From Fallopia convolvulus (lineage: Eukaryota > Streptophyta > Magnoliopsida > Caryophyllales > Polygonaceae): DNA of 64,000 nucleotides. The DNA lies in the NCBI GenBank assembly GCA_964016875.1, contig OZ024728.1, positions 9,102,272-9,166,271 on the forward strand, in the 5' to 3' direction. Shown piece after piece: positions 11,701 to 21,086 of this stretch. Made by a program: the position numbers and the translations under genes. The notes beneath the pieces were generated by a model. It was not told the origin of the DNA, searched no databases, and saw nothing but the letters and a program-made list of their open reading frames with translations. The number at the start of each line of letters is the position of its first letter. The first letter of the stretch is position 1.

Positions 11701-12707
11701 TTATATAAAAAAAATCACTCCTTATTTACCCTTTTTTAAAAAAAACTAGCAAAGTGATTTTTTAATCCATTAATTTCTTGCAATTATTTTATAAAATTCA
11801 TAAAAGAAATTTTTATATAAAAAAATCATCGCTTATTTACCCTTTGTTAAAAAAACATTTCTAGTTTTTCTTAACAAAGGGTAAATAAGGGGTGATTTTA
11901 TTAAATTCAATAAGAGGGCAATAGAAGAATTTTTTTAATTTTATAAAATACTTTAATAACTATTAAATTCAATAATATGGAAATAAATATTTATAACTCA
12001 CCTTTTATTTTTAAAATTATGTTTTTTTATGAAAAGTACTATTGTTTGAAAAAAGGAGTAAATATGGAGCGATAATTTATTATTGTTTCCTAAAATGTGT
12101 AGATTGAGGTATTTTTTGAAAATAAATAAATATTGGTATTATGACAAAAATAAATATAAAGTTTGGGTGTTTGGTTGTAATTAAACTTAAAGTCTAAAAT
12201 GAAAAAGGACCAAATAGTAACAATTTTCAAAGGTTAGGGACCTAAAAAAGCATTTGCAAAGGTTAGGGACTAATAAGAACTTTATGTAATAGGTTAGGGA
12301 CCATAGAAGGAATTCACTCTTTTCAAATTTGAAGCAAGGTTGGACATCTTTTCCCTCAGGGCATTGATCTTATAATCCACCTCGTGCCGTGGCAGGACAG
12401 ATCTGATGATGTGCACAGATCTACCCATCCAATTACTGCTGCTCACATCCATGGAAGACGCAACCTTCTCGATGTATGTCTGGATCACGTTCCGTGACTC
12501 CTTGGTGAGCTCCCTAACCTGGGACACATACAAGCTCAACACGTAGCTCTCACTCCCCGAATTCTTGGCATCGAGAAGGCAAGCTTCCATCCAACTGAGT
12601 TGATCTTGGAGAATCTTCACCTTGTCCTCCACGCCGTATAGCAACTTTGCTTCGTCCAACAGAAGCCTTCCCATCCACTCGCCTACAGCTTTTGCCGTGT
12701 CTACCAT
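8776..12707 (-). pseudogene. CC-NB-LRR (RPM1-like) resistance gene, disrupted
   Basis: An Rx-type coiled-coil N-terminus starts at 12707. NB-ARC follows, with P-loop GIRGIGKTT, kinase-2 RCLIILDDV, RNBS-B GSKLLLTTRD, GNPLA (GLPL-type) and an MHD motif in TMHDLVRD. Leucine-rich repeats run to the stop at 8776. A normal intron at 10428-10532 (GT-AG on minus) interrupts NB-ARC. There are three defects. First, a foldback MITE sits at 11173-12319 inside the coding sequence between CC and NB-ARC. Second, a TGA at 9526-9528 in the LRR start replaces what is probably an Arg codon. Third, the stretch between RNBS-A and kinase-2 is about 30 residues shorter than usual, and kinase-2 lacks its usual Trp. 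NLRs of this class act as cytoplasmic immune receptors; this copy can at most make a CC-only fragment of about 137 residues ending in MITE sequence. Confidence 0.88.
11173..12319. mobile_element. Foldback Mutator-type MITE, copy 1 (inside the NLR)
   Basis: The element is 1147 bp. Its outer arms of about 380 bp (11173-11555 and 11935-12319) are near-perfect inverted repeats beginning GTGAATT(T/C)CTTCTATGGTCCC. A further hairpin (11832-11850 with 11871-11889) sits at the centre. It is flanked by a 10-bp direct repeat TTTTCAAATT (11163-11172 and 12320-12329), a length typical of Mutator-like elements. It has no transposase ORF. A second, almost identical copy in the same orientation is at 53604-54762. 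Such a long hairpin could yield small RNAs; that is inference. Confidence 0.88.
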
Positions 12708-13033
12708 TTTGAAACAAGATTTGCAGTTTTAGAATTTGGAAGAGAAAGGAAATTAGTGAAAGAAGGATGGCTTAATCAGAGAAATTATTTTGGTCAAACT
12801 AGATCCCTAGTGATGTATAAGGCTAACAATATGCTTGTACGGTACAAACCTTGCTTGTACGGTACAAACCTTGTAATGGACACCTGTCCAATTCTAGAAT
12901 TCTCCAATCCCTAGACACATGGCACTATATGGGGATTCTAGGCTCACTACATAAGCATGTAATGCCATCATAATGAAATCAGAAAAATCAATTAACACAT
13001 ATTTATATTGTATTATATTACCGAAGTTTGTAC
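12708..13033 (-). other. Flank of copia 1, possibly an older split LTR (left part)
   Basis: The bases after copia 1 (17797-17876) end in TTTCA followed by TGGTATCACGAG, which is a primer-binding-site signature on the plus strand. This suggests that 12810-13033 plus 17797-17876 once formed a plus-strand LTR into which copia 1 inserted. I cannot define its 5' end, and no partner LTR is visible. Confidence 0.3.
12833..12872. repeat. Two tandem copies of a 20-bp palindromic unit
   Basis: The unit contains the palindrome TTGTACGGTACAA and is repeated exactly twice, head to tail. It lies in what may be the U3 part of an older LTR that was later split by copia element 1. Confidence 0.6.
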
Positions 13034-13231
13034 TATTAGGGTTTATGAAATTGCTTGTATTATTATTGAGGAGACAATCTCCAATATATAGAATTACATA
13101 GAATGATATCCTTGGAGCCCAAGGCATATCTTAACACTAAAGGATATCAAAAATTATGCTAATATCTTAGCTAATTATAAGAGATAAGATTACATAAAAT
13201 ATAAACTAAATAAGGTTAGATATCTCTAATA
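13034..13231 (-). repeat. Copia 1 3' LTR
   Basis: 198-bp direct repeat partner of 17599-17796; in minus orientation it follows the polypurine tract at 13232-13245. Confidence 0.9.
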
Positions 13232-16200
13232 TGCCCCCGCAAGCTGGACGTCGGATTTGAAAGTCCAAGCTTTGAAGTCAAAGTCTGAAACCGTTGTCGA
13301 GCAAGCGGTTTAGTCAAAACATCAGCAAGCTGATCATCAGTATAGACATGAGTCACTCGAAGAAAACCATTCTGAACAAGCTCCCGAATGAAGTGAAACG
13401 CCAAGGCAACGTGCTTCATACGAGAATGAAAGACCGGATTTGCACTTAGATGTGTAGCACCCATGTTGTCACAATATAGAACTGGTTGTCGAGGAAGTCG
13501 AATGCCCAGCTCAATCAACAAAGAATGAACCCATACAAGCTCGGCACATGAATTAGCAAGGGCTCTATATTCAGCTTCCGTAGAAGAACGGGCAACAGTC
13601 TTTTGCTTACGAGAGCTCCAAGAAATAGGTGTGGCCCCCAAATAAAGTAAATAACCAGTTGTAAAAGTAAAATCATCCTTATTGCCTGCCCAATCAGCAT
13701 CTGTAAAGCCATGAAGAGACAGAGGAGACGCACGGCTAATGATAATGCCACGATCAGTCGAGCCATTTAGATAACGTAACAACCTTTTGAGAGCACTCCA
13801 GTGAGCTGTAGTCGGTGAGTGCATAAACTGAGACAACTTATTGACCGCAAAACCAATGTCAGGCCGAGTTAAAGAAAGATACTATAAGCTGCCAATGAGA
13901 GCTCGGAATTCAGTTGGCGAATCGAGAACCGTGTCCGACGTCTTCTGTAATGTGGACGACGCACACATGGGAGTTGAGATTGAGTTCGAACCAGCCATGT
14001 TGGCTTTGTGCAAGATATCCAGAATGTATTTGTGCTGATTCAGAAAAAGACCTTTTGAATGCGGATGAACTTCAACACCAAGAAAGTACCGAAGATCACC
14101 TAATCTTTGAGCGAAAAACGCTGAGATAAGCGCACAATCATGTCTTCAAGAACCGATTTATTGCTCCCTGTGATGATAATATCATCCACATAGACCAGAA
14201 GGTAGAGAACAGTAGAGTGCCGCCGAAAAATAAAAAGAGATGAGTCAGCTACAGAGTTTACGAAGCCAACCTGTAGAAGAAATTGCCGAAGCTCCGTGTA
14301 CCACGCCCGTGGAGCCTGCTTTAACCCATAGATTGCTTTCTTCAGTTTACAGTCATGAGTCGGAAAGTTTTTGTCAACAAATCCGGGTGATTGCTCCATG
14401 AAAACAGCTTCATTCAAGGTTCCTTGGAGGAAAGCATTGTTGACGTCAATCTGACGAATAGCCCAACTAGACGACACAGCAATCGTCAACACTGTTCGAA
14501 CCGTAACTGGTTTAATCACCGGACTGAAAGTCTCAGTGAAATCACAGCCCGGTCGTTGATGGAAGCCTTTTGCCACAAGGCGAGCTTTGTATTTGTCAAG
14601 CGATCCATTCAGGTTGTACTTGATACGAAACACCCATTTGCGTCCAACAACATTGACATTCGGATCAGACGGAACTAAGTCCCAAGTCTCATTATTGCAA
14701 AGCGCAGAATATTCCAACGCCATAACGTGACGCCAATCCGGGTCTTTGAGGGCTTGGGTGATGGAATGAGGTTCTTTAGGAATGGAGGTTTGGGCATTGA
14801 GGTTTAACTTGTGAATTGGCTTGTAGATGTTGTTTTTGGATCGAGTCACAATACCAACTGGGGCAGGGGGAGTTGGATGTGGGTTTGGCGTCAGGGAGGA
14901 GGGGGATTGGAGGCTGGACTCGGAGGACGAGGTAGCAGCGGAAGACGGGTCGGAATTAGGGTTAGGGTTCGGCGATAGCAAAGGCGGGTTAGGTTTTGGC
15001 GTAGGAGAGTGAGAATTAGGGTTTGGCATGGGCGAGTTAGGGTTAGGCGTGCCAGGTGGGGAGTGCGGCGGTGTATGAGGGTTAAGAGGCAGGACAGGAT
15101 TAGGGTTTGGTGGCAGTAGGGGTGGGAAGCCAGGTGGGGGCTGCAAATTAGGATTAGCCGAGATTGGGACATTAAATGTGGTCCAATTTTTGGTAGCAGC
15201 GGAAGAGGCAGTGGACGGTTCGGACGTGTGCATGGCCTTAAACGGAAAAACATGCTCATCAAATGTGACATGTCTCGAGGTGTGTATTTTGAGGGATTCG
15301 GGATCAAGGCAAAAATACGCACTTTGGGAAAGAGAGTAACCAATAAACACACACAGACGAGATTCAGGTTCCAGTTTGTGAGTCGTGTATGGTTTAAGCC
15401 AAGGGAAACACAAACAACCAAAGCATTTAAGTTTTTGATAATTTGGAAGAATTTGAAAGAGTTTAAAGTATGGTGACATATTCTGAAGAGTGACTGTAGG
15501 CATCCTATTGATAAGATAGACCACAGTTTTGAAGGCATGGGACCAAAATTTGATTGGAACACCAGAATAAGAAAGAAGAGTGAGTCCCTTCTCAACAATG
15601 TGACGATGACGTCGCTCGGAATAGCCATTGTGTTGTGGTGTATGGGGTGGCGTGGTGAAGTGTGTGACGCCGGACGAGGCTAGAAAGGAAGCAAGGGCAA
15701 GGTACTCACCGCCATTGTCGGAATACATAATTTTTATGGTGGATTGAAAGAAATTTTCGACTAGGCTTTTGAACTTGATAAAAGTTTCTTTGGTGTCAGA
15801 TTTTCTTTTTAACGGATAAAGCCATATATATTTAGTGAAATGATCAACAAAAATAATATAATAGCGATAACCGTCATGAGATAAAACCGGAGAGGTCCAA
15901 ACATCCGAAAAAATAATTTCAAGGGGTGCACTAGACGAAATTGAAGATTGGTGAAAAGGAAGTTTGTGACTTTTATTAATGGAACAAGAAGTACAAGACT
16001 CAAAATCTGAATTGGAACAAACTAAATTGAAACGAGATTGCATAAACTTAAGAACTTCTGAGGACGGATGACCCAACTTGTGATGAAGAGAAGACCCAAT
16101 GGAGGAACGAGCGGTGAGTACTTGAGGAGAAACGGAAAGAGGCCAGGAGTGGACACCATCAACACAAGGTCCGCTAAGAAGGACCGATCCCGAAAGAAGA

Positions 16201-17547
16201 TCCTTCACAAAGAAACAAGTAGGTAAGAATTCAACGAAGAGATTATTTTGAGACGTGAGTTGAGAAACAGAGATGATATTTTTAGACAATTGAGGAACAT
16301 GAAGGACATTATTAAACTTAAACGAATGATTGTTAGTATGAAAAAGAAGTTTCCCTTGACCTAAAATTTTAAGACCATTACCATTACCGATATGAAGCTC
16401 GTCCGGACCCTCATACGGATAATGATGGCTTAGGTTTTGGAGGTCATGGGTTGCGGTGTGGGAAGCCCCGCTGTCAAGTAACCAGGGCTGGTTGGAGTTG
16501 GTTGCGGCATTGATTTGAGGTGTAGGGCGCGGCTGGTAGTTTGCTGGTGGGTTCGATGGAGGCGGCTGATAGGGTGGACGAGGCGGGGGTGGCGGGCGAA
16601 GGTTCAGAGCCATTTGACGGAACAATGGGCAGTAGGCAACGACGTGGCCGACTTCTTGGCACCATTGGCACTTGCCAAGGAAGTTAGGCCGATAGTTCGA
16701 GGGATTCGGGTTTGGTGGCGGAGGCGGGTAAGGTTGAGATGAATTAGGGTTTGAGTAGTTGGAGTTGGTCCAAGGTTTGTTTGTGGTGTTTTGGGACAAC
16801 GCCCCGCTAGAGGAGGAGTTCTGCTTTTGCTTGAAACGAGACTTGGCTTGGGCTGTCATAGCCGTTGTCGGTGATGACGAGGAATCAGCGCCTTCAATCT
16901 TCAATTGCAACTCTTTCTGAGTTAGCTTTTCATGCAATTCTTCGAAGGAGATGGTCAAATCGCGAGCACGAACACCATCGATTACCGATTGGTAAGAACT
17001 GTCAAGACCTTGAAGGACATAATCAATGACATCCTCCGGATCTTGTTCTTTGCCAAGAGACGCAAGAAGATCCACGCAATGTTTGATTTGTTGCATGAAT
17101 TCGGTGATGGATTGCGCCTCCTTCTTCAAGCGACGTAATTTATCCTTGAGTTGATGAATATGCCCCCGTGAAGGCTTAGCATATGTATTCTCCAGCATTT
17201 GCCAGGCATCTTGACATGACACCGCTCGAGTAATAAGCGGTGCAACTGAAGCGAAAAGTTCCGACAAGAGCACCATAGAGAAGTCGATCTTGTCGAAGCC
17301 ATGTGGAGTAAGCCGGATTGGGCACAGTAACCTCCGGATTGACAAAATTGGGTTGTGTTTTGGGTGGGGTTGGGTATGATCCGTCCAAAAATTTGAACAA
17401 ACCATAGCCTTCAAGAATAGATTGAATTTGAGCTTTCCACGTAATGTAATTTGTGGACGTAAGCTTGATTACATTATGAAATTGAACGATGATGAAAGGC
17501 TTTGAAGGCTCAACATCGTTTGGAATTGTATGGTTGTTTGAGGCCAT
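13216..17547 (-). pseudogene. Copia 1 gag-pol, broken
   Basis: One polyprotein frame runs from ATG at 17547 to the stop at 13216-13218. The order is gag, zinc knuckle (CQWCQEVGHVVAYC), protease (LLDSGASH), pre-integrase (HHKLGH), integrase, reverse transcriptase (YVDDI) and RNase H (DADWAGN). Integrase shows SDVWTSP, then D and E in SDNGGEY and HNGYSERRH. Lesions are few: a one-base deletion in gag near 17255-17270, a one-base deletion near 14103 just after RFSLKD, and a TAG at about 13884 where the related copy has Gln. The longest intact piece is 14100-17414. It is therefore non-autonomous now. Confidence 0.9.
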
Positions 17548-17598
17548 GGCCGAAAATTTTGGGTTGAACGTGTATGGCGGATCAAGCTCATGATACCA

Positions 17599-17796
17599 TA
17601 TTAGGGTTTATGAAATTGTTTGTATTATTATTGAGGAGACAATCTCCAATATATAGAATTACATAGAATGATATCCTTGGAGCCCAAGGCATATCTTAAC
17701 ACTAAAGGATATAAAATATTATGCTAATATCTTACCTAATTATAAAAGATAAGATTACATAAAATATAAACTAAATAAGGCTAGATATCTTTAATA
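17599..17796 (-). repeat. Copia 1 5' LTR
   Basis: 198-bp LTR next to the primer-binding site at about 17580-17598 (minus strand TGGTATCATGAGC), complementary to the 3' end of initiator tRNA-Met apart from one inserted base. Confidence 0.9.
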
Positions 17797-17801
17797 TGTA
17801 C

Positions 17802-19160
17802 CACAAGGCACACTCTTGTATATATATGTTATGATAATGAGAAGAGAACCCCAAGGAGGAATTTACCAATATTCTTTCATGGTATCACGAGAAACCTAAC
17901 CCTAATCCTCGACCCCCCTCCGTTGCTGTCGGCCCTCGACCTCCTTCAATCCACCGCCGGAAAAGCCAGCGCAAACATCTCCTCCGCATGAGACCGGCGG
18001 GCGCGGGTCTGGCACAGGCCGCGGGCGCGACAAAGGTGGCCGCGGGCGCGGGTCTTTTATGCTATTATACAAATTATAGAATATTTTTTTTAGATAGAAT
18101 CGTTTTTTAACTAAGATATCTTAATTGATTATTTTTAATTGTTTATATTTATGTGCTAAATAAAACAATCAATATATTAATTTTTTAAAATATCTTTACA
18201 TATATTAATTTTTATTTATTATTTTTAAAACCCGTACAAGGTATGGGAATATATCCTAGTCTTAATCTAAATCAAAGTGTACAAAATCTACTTGTGCATT
18301 TCTACCTAACTAACACAATACCACGTGTAGAGTGAGATAGAGTATATTCTCAACACTGCCTCTCAAGTGCAATTGGGATGGTCAGTTGACACTTGAGCAT
18401 TGGTAGTTAAGTAAGGGTAGATAATGGGCGTATATCAACTCGCTAAGTCCAACCCAAGACAGTAGAGTAGATAACACGTGGGTAATAACTCGCTAAGCCC
18501 AACACAAGGTAGATAATGGACCCAGGACTAAACCTGCTCTAATATCATGAAAAAAGTTCGTGGGCCCGATAGGTAGGTAAATTGAGGACGTGTCGGTACG
18601 GACCTAGCATACAAGCCTAATAAAGTTTCAACCCAAAACCATATGTCAATGTATGAAGTAGCTCATTAAATTAGGTTATATACTAAACATTTGTAGTTCG
18701 AATTTCAGATATGTACGCAATCTATAAACATCAAATGCAATGAAACACAATAGTCAAGAAACTACGTACGTACATGTAATTCAATCAACATTACGATATT
18801 ACCTCAAAGAAAGGAGGAGATCAAGTTTAGTCACGGGCGGAATCAGAACATCTTCTTGGAGGGTTAGAAAATTTTCTAGATGTATAGATACTTTATTTTA
18901 TGATTTTTAAGATTTTAATTTTTTTTAGTCGAAATTTTTTAAATTTTAATATAACCTATTGTTTCGAAACTCATGTTTAAAAAGTCGCATCCTTTCGGAT
19001 GAGAACACTCATTTCTAGATGAGTCATTAGCTGATTGGACGGTAATGAATGACATAATTTAACGATGCAATCAGTTGTGTCGTTGCACGAACGAGATGCA
19101 TGTTTAAAGTCAATTGCCTCAAAAAACATGAAATTGCTAGTGAATCAGCAACCACCATAT
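17802..19160. other. Intergenic region with LTR debris and a GC-rich patch
   Basis: 17876-17910 looks like a primer-binding site followed by the start of an internal region. 17994-18053 is GC-rich and contains GCGGGCGCG three times. 18060-18260 is AT-rich. 18530-18660 resembles the minus-strand end of an LTR with a degenerate primer site (TGATATTAGAGCAGG on minus), related in style to 44980-45190 and 52870-53010. No gene seen. Confidence 0.4.
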
Positions 19161-19169
19161 CGATTTTCC

Positions 19170-19922
19170 AAGGGCAGCTCCGACTCCCTTGCAATGTAGA
19201 TATCACTTGAATATTGTCTCATTCAACTATAACTCTTTTACATCTCAACTGTTGGGATGCATGAATTCTCATTGTCATTCCTCTTGCCTCCGCTTTTACT
19301 GCATCCTCACATTGTTCCTTTACTGCATTTAGTGCAATTACATTTCCATTAGAATTTCGAATTATATAACCAAACAAACGATGAGACTCCATTCATACGC
19401 CATGAGCCATCAAAATTAATTTTTATTGTTTCCTCTGGTGGTTTTTCCCGTTTAGCTTTCCTATTCTTTTTCCTTCCATTGTTGGTCTTGTGAGTTTGCA
19501 TTATTTCACCTGCCAGATCTGTTTTTGCATTTTTCCAGTTAGTCACTTGTAATTTTAAATATTCATTGAAAATTTTCCATCCATAAGATAGATCATTCTT
19601 AAAAAACCGCTCTATTTATGTGATGTCACACGCACCACCATATAATAGTTACCTCCATAAATTCTTTCATTGATAATTTCTTTTTTATTTGGTTCAAATT
19701 TTGAACAAAGTTATGTGATCCATTAAACGATTGTGATACAATTCTTGCAATTTTGGGGTCAAAGTAATTCATGGTTTGTCTGGCAAACCCACATCTAAAT
19801 AATAAGTGCTCTATACTTTCCGAATTGTGATTGCATAGGCTACATTCCTCTGTGACATCAATATAGTTCCTTGTTAGTCTCACTTTGGGATCGTAGATAA
19901 ACTGTCTTGACATAATTTCCAA
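19170..19922 (-). pseudogene. Decayed LINE ORF2 C-terminus
   Basis: On the minus strand a zf-RVT block appears at 19740-19870 (ECSLCNHNSESIEHLLFRC). An RNase H/RVT_3 block follows at 19200-19450 (IKINFDGSW, then KAEARGM) in broken frames. The order matches the end of a plant LINE ORF2. Several stops and frame changes separate the blocks, so it is an old fragment. No poly(A) tail is clear. Confidence 0.7.
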
Positions 19923-20235
19923 AAAAGGAATTGTACTTTTGGATATGTATTACGGAGTAGTTTTGAAATCCAGTTGAAAACGGGGTATTTTTGTTTTAAA
20001 AACTTTGATTTTTCAATTTAATTTATGTTAAAAAAAGAAGAAGAATTGTTTAACATTTGCAAGTCCAATCTCGTTCTTCCTATTCTACAGTCGGAAAACA
20101 ATCCAGATGATTTGGAGGATGTGATCGAAGCTTTCCGTTCCGAGTTTGAGTTGGGTTTGAGGTGGGGAGTGCGAGTACAATTGGGGCTCCAAGTACTTCA
20201 TTTGTCACTTTGCTGATGCAGACTACGATATCAAC

Positions 20236-20535
20236 TACTCCCTCCGTCCCTTTTGTTCGTCCTAAAGGACGGTTTTTGTGGTTATTAAGAAAGGTGTAAA
20301 GTAGTATTGGTAATTGGGAAAGTGGGTAAAAGGTGAGATTGATTGGGGGTATGTTTGTAATTTTATAGGGATAAAAGGTACAAAGTAGTATTGGTAATTG
20401 AGAAAGTGGATAAAAGTTATTAAGTAGGGGTAATATTGAAAAAAAAGTATAGATATAAAAGGAAAGTGGACAAACAAAAGGAACGCCCGAAAAAAAAACA
20501 GGACAAACAAATGGGGACAGAGAGAGGATGAACTA
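20236..20535. mobile_element. Stowaway-like MITE
   Basis: The left end reads TACTCCCTCCGTCCC and the right end, reverse complemented, reads CTCTCTGTCCCCATTTG. Similarity continues for about 25 bp into the arms (TTGTTCGTCC against TTGTTTGTCC). CTCCCTCCGT ends next to TA are the hallmark of Tc1/mariner-derived Stowaway MITEs. The interior of about 250 bp has no ORF. The exact right boundary is uncertain. Confidence 0.7.
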
Positions 20536-21086
20536 ATTCTAGACTACTTCCACTCCTACTTCAAATAAAGGTACGAATAGGATAACTCGTTCGAGAAAAT
20601 GACAATTTTGGGGCTAATATAATCATGAAGACCCATCGTGATATTAACTGAAAATTTTATTCTATTGTAATAAATGGTCCACCCTTTGAGATAGTGATTG
20701 TTTTTTCATAATATAATTGATAAAGTTCGAAACTTTCTGGCATTGTTTATTTTGTAAGAAGATTCATGATCAATTACGAATAGGATAACTCCATATAGAC
20801 GTCATTGGAAATTGATTATTTAAATGAACTTGAGCAATATTATACTCCTATCTTTTTCTGTGGCGGTCATGGAAAAATATCTTTCCCTAGTGTTAAGCTC
20901 ACATTTGGAAATCATGAATCGGATAATCTTGTTTGCCTACATGTACATAGAGCAATGCATAAGTCTGTGTTTCTGAACCAAATTGACATATGTGTTCTTT
21001 TAACCTTTCAGAAGGATAAGAATATGAGATGTAGGTCTAGTTGGGTGAAGTACTATGTTCCGATATATGGAAGAAGCAAGCAGAGC
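20536..21086 (-). other. Downstream region of RPB1
   Basis: Low-complexity DNA that should contain the RPB1 3' UTR and polyadenylation region (minus strand, next to 21086). The plus-strand frame at 20805-21146 overlaps the RPB1 tail and has no recognisable content. Confidence 0.4.

Larger units (their letters stand above)
13034..17796 (-). mobile_element. Ty1/copia retrotransposon 1, full length
   Basis: Two 198-bp LTRs (13034-13231 and 17599-17796) differ at 7 positions, about 96.5% identical. A 5-bp target duplication TGTAC flanks the element (13029-13033 and 17797-17801). On the minus strand the primer-binding site TGGTATCATGAGC follows the 5' LTR, and a G-rich polypurine tract (GCGGGGGC) precedes the 3' LTR. 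LTR ends are TATTA...TAATA, not TG...CA. It belongs to the same family as copia 2 at 29629-34375. Confidence 0.93.

Noticed and set aside
11173..12319. The MITE as a functional intron of the NLR
   Set aside because: A GT occurs near one end, but the possible AG sites leave a stop or shift the frame, so in-frame splicing is not supported.
12834..12872. Operator-like palindromes regulating the NLR
   Set aside because: They lie upstream of the NLR but in probable older LTR sequence; no factor or conservation supports regulation.
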